From Terrisporobacter glycolicus ATCC 14880 = DSM 1288 (lineage in GTDB: Bacteria; Bacillota; Clostridia; Peptostreptococcales; Peptostreptococcaceae): a stretch of DNA of 64,000 bases. The DNA is taken from assembly GCF_036812735.1 (NCBI RefSeq), contig NZ_CP117523.1, positions 3,968,001 to 4,032,000 of the forward strand, read 5' to 3'. Shown here in pieces: positions 8,319-18,757 of the stretch (position 1 is its first letter; each line of letters opens with the position of its first letter). Under the pieces are notes generated by a model. That model did not search any database and had not been told where the DNA came from. It was given only the letters and a program-made list of their open reading frames with translations. The translations under genes and the position numbers were made by a program.

Positions 8319-8990
8319 TTAGTATGCAAATATATTCCATGGGTATTCTTTTGGCACATCACATACAAATTCCATTTTTTCTTTTGTTGTTGGATGTTGT
8401 ATTTCTATTTTATAAGACCATAAAGCAATTTGCTGTCCAACTTTATTTAAATGCTGACCGTATCTTTGGTCTCCAAATAAAGGATGTTTTCTACTTGCAA
8501 ACTGCACTCTTATTTGATGTGGTCTTCCTGTTTGTAAATCTATTTGTATAAGGCTAAATCCCTTTTGAGAATCTAACGTTTCATATGAAAGTCTAGCGTC
8601 TTTAGCTTCTTTTGTATTTTTACTAACTACACTAACCATATTAGTTTTTTTATTTTTATATAAATAGTCTAGAAGATTATCTGACTTTTTATTCATATTA
8701 CCATGTATAACAGCTCTATATGTCTTTTTAAAAGATTTATTTCTTACTTGTTCTGATAGTCTAGAGGCAGCCTTAGAAGTCTTTGTAAATACCATACAAC
8801 CTCCTACAGGCCTATCTAGTCTATGTACAAGCCCCACAAACACATTTCCTGGCTTATTATATTTTTCCTTAAGGTGTTTCTTTAGAAGATTTACCATGTC
8901 ATCATCATTAGTATTATCTCCTTGAGATAGTATATTAACAGGCTTTTCTACTACTAATAAATGATTATCTTCATATATAACCTTAACCAT
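8319..8990 (-). CDS. RluA-family RNA pseudouridine synthase
   Basis: The enzyme isomerises uridine to pseudouridine in rRNA or tRNA. The catalytic motif is VHRLDRPVGG with Asp59, and the RluA motifs GRPHQIRVQFA and FGDQRYG follow near the C-terminus. At 223 aa it is the short form, lacking the N-terminal S4 domain, so the target cannot be assigned. The start lies 3 bp after the stop of the upstream methyltransferase gene, which is also an RNA-modifying type, so the two are probably one transcript. Confidence 0.9.
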   Translation of the reverse strand: MVKVIYEDNHLLVVEKPVNILSQGDNTNDDDMVNLLKKHLKEKYNKPGNVFVGLVHRLDRPVGGCMVFTKTSKAASRLSEQVRNKSFKKTYRAVIHGNMNKKSDNLLDYLYKNKKTNMVSVVSKNTKEAKDARLSYETLDSQKGFSLIQIDLQTGRPHQIRVQFASRKHPLFGDQRYGQHLNKVGQQIALWSYKIEIQHPTTKEKMEFVCDVPKEYPWNIFAY

Positions 8991-8992
8991 TA

Positions 8993-9865
8993 CTATTTAC
9001 TCTCCCATCTTCCAAATATACCACATGGAAGAACTTTTCCGTCTCTTGATGTTGGTATTCCTATTTCTCCAGCATATATATTTCCACCTTTAGCTTTTCT
9101 AGCAACTGTAGCATCTAATATGTGTTCAAGAATTATTGGAGATAAACCAGTTGTATAAGAGTTTATTAAGAAGAATAAAGGATCATCTGATAATACTTTT
9201 GTACATAAATCAACTAAACCATATAATTTTTCTTCTATTTGCCAAACCTCTCCCTTTGGTCCTCTTCCATATGAAGGTGGATCCATTATTATAGCGTCGT
9301 ACTTATTTCCTCTTCTTATTTCTCTTTCAACAAATTTAACAACATCATCAACTATAAATCTTACCTTTCTATCTCCAAGACCTGATGTTTGTAAGTTTTC
9401 TTTTGCCCAAGTCACCATACCTTTAGATGCATCTACGTGGCAAACTTCCGCTCCTGCTGCTGCACATGCTACTGTTGCTCCTCCAGTATAGGCAAATAAA
9501 TTAAGTACTTTTATTGGTCTATTTGATTTTTTTATCATTTCCATTTGCCAATCCCAATTCGCCGCTTGTTCTGGGAATAAACCTGTATGTTTAAATCCAG
9601 TAGGGCTTATATTAAATTTAAGACCTTTATAATTTACAGTCCATTTTTGTGGGTACTTCTTTTTAGTTTCCCAATGTCCTCCACCTTTTGCACTTCTGTG
9701 GTAATGACCGTGAGGATTCTTCCATAAACCACTTTCATTTCTGATAGGCCACATAACTTGAGGATCTGGTCTTCTAAGCACTACTTCTCCCCAACGTTCT
9801 AATTTTTCTCCGTTACCCATATCTATAAGTTCATAATCTTTCCATTTATCTGCTAATAATAACAT
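8993..9865 (-). CDS. Class I SAM-dependent (rRNA-type) methyltransferase
   Basis: A 290 aa Rossmann-fold methyltransferase. Motif I is LNLFAYTGGATVACAAAGAE (residues 121-140), an acidic VDASKG follows, and the catalytic-region motif IMDPPSYGRG is at 193-202. These match the RlmI/RlmKL group of 23S rRNA methyltransferases, but there is no N-terminal PUA domain, so the target base is uncertain. AGGAGGATACAT precedes the ATG. It is followed at 3 bp by the pseudouridine synthase. Confidence 0.85.
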   Translation of the reverse strand: MLLLADKWKDYELIDMGNGEKLERWGEVVLRRPDPQVMWPIRNESGLWKNPHGHYHRSAKGGGHWETKKKYPQKWTVNYKGLKFNISPTGFKHTGLFPEQAANWDWQMEMIKKSNRPIKVLNLFAYTGGATVACAAAGAEVCHVDASKGMVTWAKENLQTSGLGDRKVRFIVDDVVKFVEREIRRGNKYDAIIMDPPSYGRGPKGEVWQIEEKLYGLVDLCTKVLSDDPLFFLINSYTTGLSPIILEHILDATVARKAKGGNIYAGEIGIPTSRDGKVLPCGIFGRWESK

Positions 9866-10066
9866 ATGTATCCTCCTAAATATCTTACTAATCCTATGTA
9901 TTATATCACACTAATTAATTTTATTTTAGGTATTTTAGTCAGTTTATATACTTTATTTAATTTGATAATTCCAATATTTATAGCCTTTTATATCTATCTA
10001 TTATTATTTGATTTTAATTTGCATATAAATTACTAATGTAAATTATTTGTCTAGGAGGAATTGAAT

Positions 10067-10816
10067 ATGAATAACACCCAAGTTAATAATGCATGTCTTT
10101 TTAATACTTTATATATTCAGTATGTTGAAGACATAGGACAAAATGAGTATTTTTATTATGACTTGAAATATCCTGTCATTTATAATGTTAAAAATGGTTA
10201 TTTTCAAGTAAATGAAGATATCTTAAAAAACCTAAATGAAACCATAAGATCTTCGGTTTATACATTTAAAGAGGGGGTTTTTGAAGAAGAACAGCAAATT
10301 AATGCAGCTAATCCTGATGGTAGTAAAGCAAAAATAAATTATAAAGTTTATTCTAATTATGACATTACATTTAATAAAAATCATGTGATTAGCTTAACTT
10401 TACATCTAACAGCTATGGATAATGCTAATCTACAGTATAATGAATTATATAGCTATAACATAGATTTATTAACAGGAAACCAAATTTTACTTAAAGACAT
10501 TTTTAGACCTGGTGTGGATTATTTAAAACTTGTTTCTGATTTTATAAATTTTAAAATTAGTGAAAATCCAAATTATTATTATCCAAATATTGTTGTAGAC
10601 ATTCCAGAAGCTCAATCTTTCTATTTAACAGACCAAGGTATAGTAATTTACTTTGGTTTAGATGAAGTATCTCCTGCAGCAAACGGCATACAAAAGTTTT
10701 TAATGGAATTTACAAATTTTGAATCATATATAAATCCTCGTTTCTACTGCAATGCAAAAAATATGAATTATAATAGAAAAAATAGGAGACCACAGCATAA
10801 TAGAATGCATTATTAA
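10067..10816 (+). CDS. DUF4163/DUF3298 domain protein
   Basis: The 249 aa protein has an N-terminal DUF4163-like part (about 15-115, beta-rich, YDLKYPVIYNVKNGYFQVNE) and a C-terminal DUF3298-like part with DLLTGNQILLKDIF and FYLTDQGIVIYFGLDEVSP. These domains usually face the outside in RsiV-type anti-sigma factors and lipoproteins, yet I see no signal peptide or membrane segment here. A TTG at 10061 abuts the AGGAGG; the ATG at 10067 has proper 8-nt spacing, so I start there. The Asn/Arg-rich tail is unusual. Function unknown. Confidence 0.75.
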   Translation: MNNTQVNNACLFNTLYIQYVEDIGQNEYFYYDLKYPVIYNVKNGYFQVNEDILKNLNETIRSSVYTFKEGVFEEEQQINAANPDGSKAKINYKVYSNYDITFNKNHVISLTLHLTAMDNANLQYNELYSYNIDLLTGNQILLKDIFRPGVDYLKLVSDFINFKISENPNYYYPNIVVDIPEAQSFYLTDQGIVIYFGLDEVSPAANGIQKFLMEFTNFESYINPRFYCNAKNMNYNRKNRRPQHNRMHY

Positions 10817-10826
10817 AATTATTAAT

Positions 10827-10868
10827 AACAAAAATGCTGATTAATTCACATTAATCAGCATTTTTGTT
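10827..10868. terminator. Bidirectional terminator
   Basis: Perfect 18-bp arms (10827-10844 and 10851-10868) around loop TTCACA, with A and T tracts at the ends, lie between convergent genes (the DUF3298 gene and carB). Confidence 0.88.
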
Positions 10869-10873
10869 GATAA

Positions 10874-13800
10874 CTATTCCGCTATATTATAAACTTTTAA
10901 TTCATTGTTGTTGATATGTTTTTTATTTACTTTAACTAATGCTTTTAGTGTATCTAAAGATGTCATTACATCCACATTATACTCTGTAGCTGTTCTTCTT
11001 ATTTTAAATCCATCTCTTGTTGCATCGTTACCTTTTGTAGGAGTGTTTATAACCATATCTACTTGATTATTCATTATTGCATCTAGTATATTTGGTTTTC
11101 CTTCTCCTATTTTGTTTACTGTTATTGCATTTATATCGTTGTTTATTAACATTTTAGCTGTTCCTTCAGTTGCTAAGAAAGTATATCCTAATTCTTTCAT
11201 GTCTTTTGCTATTTCCATAAACTCTTCTTTATCATGATCGTTTATAGTTGCAAGAACCATTCCTCTATCATCCGATATAGTCCTTCCTGCTGCCATAAAT
11301 CCTTTATATAAAGCTTCTTCTAATGTTTCTCCTACTCCTAAAACTTCTCCTGTAGATTTCATTTCAGGCCCTAGACTTACGTCTACTCTAGCAAGTTTTG
11401 ACATAGAGAATACTGGAACTTTTACAGATATTAATTCTGGAGTTTTGTATATTCCTGTACCATATCCTAAATCTTTTAGTTTTTCTCCTAACATACATTT
11501 TGTAGCTAAGTCAATTATTGGCACCTTGCTCACTTTACTGATGTATGGAACTGTTCTACTTGCTCTTGGGTTAACCTCTATTATATATAATTCGCCCTTG
11601 AACTCTATAAACTGGATGTTTACCATCCCTAATACATTAAGTTCTAACGCTATTTTCTTAGTATAATCTAATATCTTTTCTTTTATTTGCTCAGATACAT
11701 TTTGGCTTGGGTACATTGTTATAGAGTCTCCGGAGTGAACTCCTGCTCTTTCTAAGTGTTCCATTATACCTGGTATTAATATATCTTCTCCATCACATAT
11801 AGCATCTACTTCTATTTCTCTACCTACTAGATATTTATCTATAAGTACTGGGTTTTTGCTATCTCTTTCAAATGCACTTTTTAAATATGATTCTAACTTA
11901 TGCTCTTCATAAGTTATCTCCATACCTTGACCACCAAGTACATAAGAAGGTCTAACAAGCACTGGGTATCCTATTTCTTTTGCATGATTTATTCCTTCTT
12001 CAATAGACCACACAGCTATTCCCTTTGGTCTATTTATATCAAGCTTTTCAAGAAGTTCATCAAATTTTTCTCTATCCTCTGCTGCATCTATATCTGCAAA
12101 GTCAGTTCCTAGTATTGGTATATTTTTTTCGTTTAAAAACTTAGCTAATTTTATAGCTGTTTGTCCTCCGAATTGAAGAATAACACCTTCTGGATTTTCT
12201 TTTTCTATTATATTTAGCACTTCTTCTTCTGTTAATGGTTCGAAGTATAACTTATCAGATATATCGAAGTCTGTACTTACTGTTTCTGGATTGTTATTTA
12301 TTATTATTGTCTCTATTCCCATGTTTCTTAATGATTTTATACAGTGTACTGAACAGTAATCGAACTCTATACCTTGACCTATTCTTATTGGTCCAGAACC
12401 AAGAACTATTATTTTTTTCTTATCACTAACTACTACTTCATCATATTGCTCATAAGTTGAGTAGTAATATGGAGATAGTGCATCAAATTCTCCACCACAT
12501 GTATCAACCATTTTGTAAGCTGGTTTTATATTGTATAAAGATCTAAGTTCATATACTTTTTCTGGGCTTATTTTCATTAAGTCAGCTATACCTTTATCTG
12601 AGAATCCTTTTTTCTTTAGTTTTTGTAAATAGTCTTTGTTTAAATCTTCTATTCTCATATTTTTAAGTTTATCTTCTTGTTCAACTATCCATTTGAATCT
12701 ATATAAGAACCACTTATCTACACCAGTTATTTTTTCTATCATATCTAAGCTGTAACCTCTTCTAATCATTTCACATAAGTCAAATAATCTTTCATCATCT
12801 GGCATTACAACTCTTTCTTTTAACTCTTCTATTGTTCTGTCTTGAGATGGTTTATGAATTAATGAGTATTTTCCTATTTCAAGAGATCTTATTCCCTTTA
12901 GTAAAGCAGCTTCAAAATTGCTTCCTATACTCATTATTTCTCCTGTAGCCATCATCTTAGTTCCTAGCACTCTGTTAGCTTGCTTGAACTTATCAAAAGG
13001 CCATTTTGGTATTTTTACTACAACATAGTCTAGTGTTGGTTCAAAACAAGCTTTAGTTTTCTTAGTTACTGCATTTTCTATTTCATCTAATGTATATCCA
13101 AGTGCTATTTTAGCTGCAACTTTTGCTATTGGATAACCAGTAGCTTTTGATGCAAGTGCTGACGATCTACTAACACGAGGGTTTATTTCTATTATTGCAT
13201 ATTCTAATCTATCTGGATGAAGGGCTATTTGTACGTTACATCCACCTTGTACTTCTATGGCATTTATTATGTCTATAGAAGCTGTTCTAAGTAATTGATA
13301 TTCCACATCACTTAAAGTTTGGCTAGGTGCCACAACTATACTATCTCCTGTGTGAACTCCAACTGGGTCAACATTTTCCATATTACATACAGTTATACAG
13401 TTCCCTTTACTATCTCTCATTACCTCGTATTCAATTTCTTTCCATCCTTTTATACTTTTTTCTAAAAGAACTTGAGTGACTGGGCTTAATTGTAAACCAT
13501 GGTTTAATATTTCCGTTAATTCTTCTCTATTTTCAGCTATACCTCCACCAGTTCCTCCTAGTGTATAAGCTGGTCTAACTATTACTGGATATCCTATTTT
13601 ATCTGCATATATAAGACCATCTTCTAAGTTAGTAACTATATCACTTTCTATTACTGGTTGGTCGATTTCTCTCATTGTTTCTCTGAAAGTATCTCTGTCT
13701 TCACCTTTTTTTATTGACTCTATTGATGTTCCTATTACTTTTACATTGTATTTATCTAATATACCAGCATCACTTAATTCAACAGCTAAGTTTAATCCTG

Positions 13801-14080
13801 TTTGACCACCCATACCTGCAAGTAAGCTATCTGGTCTTTCTTTTTCTATTACTTTTTCTATTGCTTCTATTGTTAATGGTTCTATATATATTTTATCTGC
13901 AACTTCTTTATCCGTCATAATAGTTGCTGGGTTACTATTTATAAGTACAACTTCTATTCCTTCTTCTTTTAAAGCTCCGCAAGCTTGAGTTCCTGAATAA
14001 TCAAACTCTGCTGCTTGACCTATAATTATAGGTCCTGAACCTAATACTAATGTTTTTTTAATACTATCTATTTTAGGCAT
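10874..14080 (-). CDS. carB: Carbamoyl-phosphate synthase large subunit
   Basis: CarB makes carbamoyl phosphate from bicarbonate, ammonia and two ATP. The 1068 aa protein shows both homologous ATP-grasp halves: the first with [17 protein letters not shown] and [20 protein letters not shown], the second with [20 protein letters not shown] and [19 protein letters not shown]. The C-terminal MGS-type allosteric domain (about residue 935 onward) has a TEGTAKML motif. It is last in the pyrF-carA-carB operon, 22 bp after carA. Because this operon is under PyrR-type control, the product is probably pyrimidine-dedicated. Confidence 0.97.
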   Translation of the reverse strand: MPKIDSIKKTLVLGSGPIIIGQAAEFDYSGTQACGALKEEGIEVVLINSNPATIMTDKEVADKIYIEPLTIEAIEKVIEKERPDSLLAGMGGQTGLNLAVELSDAGILDKYNVKVIGTSIESIKKGEDRDTFRETMREIDQPVIESDIVTNLEDGLIYADKIGYPVIVRPAYTLGGTGGGIAENREELTEILNHGLQLSPVTQVLLEKSIKGWKEIEYEVMRDSKGNCITVCNMENVDPVGVHTGDSIVVAPSQTLSDVEYQLLRTASIDIINAIEVQGGCNVQIALHPDRLEYAIIEINPRVSRSSALASKATGYPIAKVAAKIALGYTLDEIENAVTKKTKACFEPTLDYVVVKIPKWPFDKFKQANRVLGTKMMATGEIMSIGSNFEAALLKGIRSLEIGKYSLIHKPSQDRTIEELKERVVMPDDERLFDLCEMIRRGYSLDMIEKITGVDKWFLYRFKWIVEQEDKLKNMRIEDLNKDYLQKLKKKGFSDKGIADLMKISPEKVYELRSLYNIKPAYKMVDTCGGEFDALSPYYYSTYEQYDEVVVSDKKKIIVLGSGPIRIGQGIEFDYCSVHCIKSLRNMGIETIIINNNPETVSTDFDISDKLYFEPLTEEEVLNIIEKENPEGVILQFGGQTAIKLAKFLNEKNIPILGTDFADIDAAEDREKFDELLEKLDINRPKGIAVWSIEEGINHAKEIGYPVLVRPSYVLGGQGMEITYEEHKLESYLKSAFERDSKNPVLIDKYLVGREIEVDAICDGEDILIPGIMEHLERAGVHSGDSITMYPSQNVSEQIKEKILDYTKKIALELNVLGMVNIQFIEFKGELYIIEVNPRASRTVPYISKVSKVPIIDLATKCMLGEKLKDLGYGTGIYKTPELISVKVPVFSMSKLARVDVSLGPEMKSTGEVLGVGETLEEALYKGFMAAGRTISDDRGMVLATINDHDKEEFMEIAKDMKELGYTFLATEGTAKMLINNDINAITVNKIGEGKPNILDAIMNNQVDMVINTPTKGNDATRDGFKIRRTATEYNVDVMTSLDTLKALVKVNKKHINNNELKVYNIAE

Positions 14081-14102
14081 AATTTTTTCTCCCTCTAAAC
14101 AA

Positions 14103-15152
14103 TTATAATAATTCTAAAAATTTATCAAATACATATGTGCTATCTTTTGGTCCTGGGCAAGCTTCTGGATGATACTGAACACTATATACTGGTAATTCTT
14201 TATGTCTCATTCCTTCTACTGTATTATCATTTAAATTGATTTGAGTAACGTTCATGCACTCTGGCACTTCACTTACATAATATCCGTGGTTTTGAGCAGT
14301 TATAAACACTCTATCTTCTTCTAAATCTTTTACTGGATGATTTCCACCTCTATGACCAAATTTAAGTTTTGAAGTTTTTCCTCCGAATACTTTTCCTAAA
14401 ATTTGATGTCCTAAGCAAATACCTACAACAGGTTTTTTACCTATCATTTGTTTTGCATTATTTACTATTTCTTCTAAATCATCTGGATCCCCAGGTCCGT
14501 TTGATAAGAATATTAAATCTGGATTTGTAGATAATACTTCTTCTGCTGAAGTTAAAGCTGGGAATATAGTTATATCGCATCCTCTCTCAGCGAAATTATC
14601 TATTATGTTTTGTTTTACACCGTAGTCCATTATTGCAACTTTAGGTCCATTTCCTTTTACATATTCTACTCTTTTTCTAGAAACTGTCATAACAGCAGAT
14701 CTATTATCGAAAGATTCTAGTTTATGTTTTACATTATCTAATTCAGAATTTCTATCTATAGTTATGATACCTTTCATAGTACCGTTATTTCTTAGTATTT
14801 TTGTTAAGGCTCTTGTGTCTATTCCCTCAAGTCCTATTATTTTATTTTGTTTAAGATATACATCTAAACTCATTTCACATCTGAAGTTATTTGGTGCATC
14901 ACTTTTTTCTCTTACTATAAATCCTTTTACTGCTACCATTTTAGATTGTACATCTTCTAAGTTTATTCCATAATTACCTATTAAAGGGTACGTCATTGTT
15001 ACTATTTGTCCGTAGTAAGAAGGATCTGTTAAAACTTCTCCGTAGCCTGTCATTGAAGTATTAAATACAACTTCCCCAACAGAATCCTCTAAGTAACCAA
15101 AGGCTTTTCCTTCAAAAATCGTTCCATCTTCTAAAATTAATTTTGCTTTCAT
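14103..15152 (-). CDS. carA: Carbamoyl-phosphate synthase small subunit
   Basis: CarA hydrolyses glutamine and channels ammonia to CarB. The N-terminal CPSase_sm domain (about 1-130: [17 protein letters not shown]) is followed by a class I glutamine amidotransferase domain with the triad Cys246 (GICLGHQ), His328 and Glu330 (YHPEACPGP). The 349 aa length is usual. It starts 13 bp after pyrF and is followed by carB. Confidence 0.97.
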   Translation of the reverse strand: MKAKLILEDGTIFEGKAFGYLEDSVGEVVFNTSMTGYGEVLTDPSYYGQIVTMTYPLIGNYGINLEDVQSKMVAVKGFIVREKSDAPNNFRCEMSLDVYLKQNKIIGLEGIDTRALTKILRNNGTMKGIITIDRNSELDNVKHKLESFDNRSAVMTVSRKRVEYVKGNGPKVAIMDYGVKQNIIDNFAERGCDITIFPALTSAEEVLSTNPDLIFLSNGPGDPDDLEEIVNNAKQMIGKKPVVGICLGHQILGKVFGGKTSKLKFGHRGGNHPVKDLEEDRVFITAQNHGYYVSEVPECMNVTQINLNDNTVEGMRHKELPVYSVQYHPEACPGPKDSTYVFDKFLELL

Positions 15153-15164
15153 ATCTCTTGCCTC

Positions 15165-15881
15165 CTAAGCATTTTCTATTTCTTTTGCAATATCAATCGC
15201 TGATTGTTTTGGATTTTCACTTTGAGTTATAGGTCTCCCAACAACTAAATATTGAGCGCCATTTTTTATAGCCTGAGCTGGTGTTACTACCCTCTTTTGA
15301 TCTCCTGCACTAGACGTAGCTGGTCTTATTCCAGGACATACAGTTACAAAATCTTCACCACATGCTTCTACTATTTTATCTACTTCTTTAGCAGAACATA
15401 CTACCCCATCTATTCCTGATTCTTTTGCAAGTTTTGCTCTCTTTATAGCTAATTCTTCTGTTGTCATATTGCACCCTATATCTTGTAAATCTTCGTTACT
15501 TAATGATGTCAAAACTGTAACTCCTACAATTATAGGTTTTTCTATATTTAATCTTTCTGCTTCTTCCTTTGCTACTAATGCACATTGTCTCATTCCTTCT
15601 AAATCAGAAACGTGAATTGTCATTAACCAAACATTATCTCTTACAGCAGCTCTAACTGCACTTTTCATTGTGTTAGGTATATCATGGAATTTAAGATCTA
15701 AGAATATTTTCTTCCCTTTTTCCTTAAGATAATCTACTGTTTTCCCCTTAGTAGCAACATATTGCTCTAATCCTACTTTGAATATATATACGCTGTCTTC
15801 TAGCTGGTCTATTAGTTCCTTAGCTTTATCAAAATCATCTGTGTCAATAGCAACAATTAATCTGTCTTTTCCATTTTTCAT
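15165..15881 (-). CDS. pyrF: Orotidine 5'-phosphate decarboxylase
   Basis: PyrF converts OMP to UMP, the last step of de novo UMP synthesis. The TIM-barrel enzyme carries the signature FLDLKFHDIPN with Asp62, Lys64 and Asp67, and a C-terminal PGIRP and VVGRPIT phosphate-binding pair. The 238 aa length is normal. It is first in pyrF-carA-carB. The leader of about 250 nt holds two PyrR recognition sequences and a terminator, so the operon is predicted to be repressed by uridine nucleotides through PyrR attenuation. Other pyr genes (B, C, D, E, K) are not in the window. Confidence 0.96.
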   Translation of the reverse strand: MKNGKDRLIVAIDTDDFDKAKELIDQLEDSVYIFKVGLEQYVATKGKTVDYLKEKGKKIFLDLKFHDIPNTMKSAVRAAVRDNVWLMTIHVSDLEGMRQCALVAKEEAERLNIEKPIIVGVTVLTSLSNEDLQDIGCNMTTEELAIKRAKLAKESGIDGVVCSAKEVDKIVEACGEDFVTVCPGIRPATSSAGDQKRVVTPAQAIKNGAQYLVVGRPITQSENPKQSAIDIAKEIENA

Positions 15882-15912
15882 TTTTCTTCACTCCCTCTTA
15901 ATAAAGCCCATT

Positions 15913-15947
15913 AAAAAAATCCCTACACCAAAAGAGGTATAAGGATT
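15913..15947 (-). terminator. Attenuator terminator of the pyrF leader
   Basis: On the minus strand AATCCTTATACC (15936-15947) pairs with GGTGTAGGGATT (15918-15929), two positions as G-U wobbles, followed by seven T. It lies about 30 bp before the pyrF start, downstream of two PyrR sites, so it is the expected regulated terminator. Confidence 0.85.
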
Positions 15948-16001
15948 CTGTATGCATAATCTAAACAATATAATCAGTATTAGTTATGTGTTATCTTTAT
16001 C

Positions 16002-16015
16002 AGCCTCTCTGGACT
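16002..16015 (-). promoter_or_regulatory. PyrR-binding RNA element, promoter-distal copy
   Basis: The minus strand reads AGTCCAGAGAGGCT, an exact fit to the PyrR loop consensus (ARUCCNGNGAGGYU) of Bacillus-type pyr attenuators. In that system UMP-bound PyrR stabilises this anti-antiterminator, so the downstream terminator forms. Confidence 0.85.
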
Positions 16016-16085
16016 ATTTTAAAAGACTTTATTCTATTTTTGTTTTACTAAAATTTATTTAATAAATAAATCAAATAACTATACA

Positions 16086-16099
16086 AGCCTCTCTGGACT
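16086..16099 (-). promoter_or_regulatory. PyrR-binding RNA element, promoter-proximal copy
   Basis: A second, identical AGTCCAGAGAGGCT lies 84 nt upstream of the first in the same leader. Only one convincing terminator is visible, so the two sites appear to act on one leader. Confidence 0.8.
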
Positions 16100-16143
16100 T
16101 TGATACAAATTATTTTCTTTTTATTAATGTTAAGTTTATATAA

Positions 16144-16171
16144 TTATTACACTTATTCTTTTTTGTGTCAA
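16144..16171 (-). promoter_or_regulatory. Sigma-A promoter of pyrF-carA-carB
   Basis: On the minus strand TTGACA (16166-16171) is followed after 16 bp by TAATAA (16144-16149). The -35 box overlaps the stop codon of the upstream nitroreductase-like gene. Confidence 0.65.
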
Positions 16172-17028
16172 CTGTTCTTTGGAGAAGAATTTAAATTTTG
16201 TTCTTTATTTTTATCTATAATACTTATAAAATATTCTTTTTTTCTTCTGCCTTTTATACTTTTTTTAAGGTATTCTACATCTAAATGCCTTTCTTTGCAA
16301 CATATATCAAAATGTCTTAACGCAATCCCCATACTGATTTTATTTTCATCATCAATATTTAATTTTTGTCTTTGAGTACACTCATATAAGTCAAATCCGT
16401 CATCTTTTGCCTTAAATTCCCAAGGCTGTTTATTCATGATAGAAGGTGATACCCTTACCCCCTCTAATACATATTTCCATTTGGGATCAAATTCTTTACA
16501 AATTTCCTTTATTTTTTTCCTATCATAACTTTTTTTACTTTTTCTAAATAAACTTTCATATTCATCGGGATAGCCTATAGCTAATAAAGAAACTGGATAT
16601 TCGACTTCATTTTCATCTATAACCAAGTCTTCATCTTCATCATATTCACTATCTAATTCATCTAATTGTATAAATTCTTTTACATCTTCTCTTTTTAATT
16701 GGCATTTTAGCCAACTAGTCCCCACTCCTAAACAAGTTAATTCTAAAATCAACTCTTCCATGGCAAAACCTACATTTTGTAGATAATCTTCGCCTTTATT
16801 AGAAGTTATAAGTATATAATGAGGAGCCTTTACCCCTGATTCTTTACCTATTAAAAAATGTATTAAGTGTCCTCTCTCAATTAAATGGGCTTTAATATTT
16901 AAATCGTTATTTAGATAAGTTATATTTCCACATAATTTTTTTATTTCTTCTAATAGTGGTTTTTTCATTGTTTTGCTTGAATAACTTTTTATAGTTTTTC
17001 TATAAAAAATAGCATCATATAACTCCAT
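16168..17028 (-). CDS. Nitroreductase-family protein
   Basis: A 286 aa FMN-dependent oxidoreductase-like protein. It starts with a typical nitroreductase N-terminus (LYDAIFYRKTIKSYSSK) and has HYILITSNKGEDYLQNVGFAMEE in the middle followed by CLGVGTSWLK, the usual dimer/flavin region. An acidic insert (about 128-143) and a second half with RVSPSIMNKQPWEFK resemble the longer putative TM nitroreductase group. No substrate can be named. AGGAGGTTATAG precedes the ATG. The pyr promoter overlaps its 3' end. Confidence 0.75.
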   Translation of the reverse strand: MELYDAIFYRKTIKSYSSKTMKKPLLEEIKKLCGNITYLNNDLNIKAHLIERGHLIHFLIGKESGVKAPHYILITSNKGEDYLQNVGFAMEELILELTCLGVGTSWLKCQLKREDVKEFIQLDELDSEYDEDEDLVIDENEVEYPVSLLAIGYPDEYESLFRKSKKSYDRKKIKEICKEFDPKWKYVLEGVRVSPSIMNKQPWEFKAKDDGFDLYECTQRQKLNIDDENKISMGIALRHFDICCKERHLDVEYLKKSIKGRRKKEYFISIIDKNKEQNLNSSPKNS

Positions 17029-17301
17029 CTATAACCTCCTAACTGAAATGTATTCCCATCCTCTATCACAAATATATTTAATTTAGATGTTATCTATTTC
17101 TTAATTTATTATCACTACTTTATTATAAGATTTTTATACTATTTTTAAAATATAATATTTTGATTTTTGTACAATTTTTTAATATTTATTTTATAAAAGC
17201 TCCATAACAATAAGTTTGTGCATGATTATTATTAATATGATTAAAACTATATATAATGCTATAATATTATTATTACTATATTTTATATTTGGAGGATTAA
17301 A

Positions 17302-18531
17302 ATGGATTTTAATACAAATTTAGAAAAATATGCTGAATTAGCAATTAAAGTTGGTGTAAACATTCAACCAAACCAAACTCTACTTATTAGAACTCCAATT
17401 GAGTGTGCAGATTTTGTAAGACTTGCAGTTAAGTGCGCTTATAAAAACGGTGCTAAAAATGTATTTGTTGAGTGGTCAGATGAAGAATGTTCTTTATCAA
17501 GATACTTATATGCACCAGATGATGTATTCAATGAGTTTCCTAGATGGGTATCAGATCAATACGTTGATATAGCTAAAGAGGGAGGCGCTTTTTTAAGTAT
17601 TCATGCTGCAAATCCTGATTTACTTAAAGATGTGGATCCTGAAAGAATAGCAAACTATCAAAAATCCTCTGGGATAGCATTAAAAGAATGGAGATCTTAT
17701 ACATTAACTGACAAGTGTAAGTGGAGTATAGTTTCTGTTCCGACTAAAGCTTGGGCTCATAAAATCTTCCCAGACATATCAGAACAAGAAGCTATTGATA
17801 AACTTTGGGATTTAATATTCAAATGTACAAGAGTCGATAACGAAGATCCTGTTGCTGCTTGGCATGAACATAACAATAACTTAAAAGAAAAAACTGATTT
17901 CTTAAATGAAAAGAACTTTAAGACATTAAAATATAAATCAGCTAAAACAGATTTAACTATTGGCTTACCAGAAAATCATACTTGGGAAAGTGGCGCTTCT
18001 GTAGACCCTACTGGTGTTAATTTTAATCCAAATATGCCAACAGAAGAAATTTTCACTCTTCCTCATAAATATGAAGTTAACGGTGTTGTACATAGTTCTA
18101 AACCTTTAGTTTATGGTGGAAATGTTATAGATGATTTTTCTTTAACACTTAAAGATGGAAAAATTGTAGAATGCTCTGCTGCTGAAGGAGAAGAAACATT
18201 AAAGAATCTTATTGCAACAGACGAAGGTTCTCACTATCTAGGTGAAGTTGCTTTAGTTCCTTATTCATCTCCTATATCAGATACTAACATAGTATTCTAC
18301 AACACATTATATGATGAAAATGCATCTTGTCACTTAGCTCTTGGTTCAGCTTATGCTACTTGTATAAAAGGTGGTGCTGATTTACCAAAAGAAGAGTATG
18401 ACAAATATGGTATAAATGATAGTTTAACTCATGTTGATTTTATGATTGGTTCTGCTGACCTAGACATAGTTGGAGAAACTCATGATGGTCAAACTATACA
18501 AATTTTCAAAAACGGAAATTGGGCATTTTAA
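17302..18531 (+). CDS. M29-family metallo-aminopeptidase
   Basis: A 409 aa thermophilic-aminopeptidase (AmpS/PepS/AmpT) homologue that removes N-terminal residues from peptides with two metal ions. Family motifs visible are LLIRTPIECADFVRLAV near the start, GLPENHTWESGA and FNPNMPTEEIFTLPH (metal/active site region with Glu and His), and C-terminal HLALGSAYATC plus HVDFMIGSADLDIVGET. GGAGGATTAAA precedes the ATG. It stands alone, divergent from the nitroreductase-like gene. Confidence 0.93.
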   Translation: MDFNTNLEKYAELAIKVGVNIQPNQTLLIRTPIECADFVRLAVKCAYKNGAKNVFVEWSDEECSLSRYLYAPDDVFNEFPRWVSDQYVDIAKEGGAFLSIHAANPDLLKDVDPERIANYQKSSGIALKEWRSYTLTDKCKWSIVSVPTKAWAHKIFPDISEQEAIDKLWDLIFKCTRVDNEDPVAAWHEHNNNLKEKTDFLNEKNFKTLKYKSAKTDLTIGLPENHTWESGASVDPTGVNFNPNMPTEEIFTLPHKYEVNGVVHSSKPLVYGGNVIDDFSLTLKDGKIVECSAAEGEETLKNLIATDEGSHYLGEVALVPYSSPISDTNIVFYNTLYDENASCHLALGSAYATCIKGGADLPKEEYDKYGINDSLTHVDFMIGSADLDIVGETHDGQTIQIFKNGNWAF

Positions 18532-18567
18532 TTATAATTAAATTATTTTTTTAAATTTGCTCAAAAC

Positions 18568-18596
18568 AAAAAGAGGCTATAAAATAGCCTCTTTTT
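18568..18596. terminator. Bidirectional terminator
   Basis: Arms AAAAAGAGGCTA and TAGCCTCTTTTT with a 5-nt loop lie 36 bp after the aminopeptidase stop. The rest of the region to 18757 is plain AT-rich spacer. Confidence 0.85.
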
Positions 18597-18757
18597 ATGT
18601 TGACGAGAAATTTTTAATTTTGTTTAATCTAAAATAGATCAATTATTATTTAATATTAACATATTAACACAATTTATAATATATCTTTTGCTTATTTTAA
18701 GTATATAAAATTATAAACTGCATTTATATTTTAACATACTATCATATTTTTTTTCAA

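Noticed and set aside
13714-13920. Leucine-rich plus-strand frame inside carB
   Set aside because: Product of reading codon-biased DNA antisense; low-complexity and no start signal.
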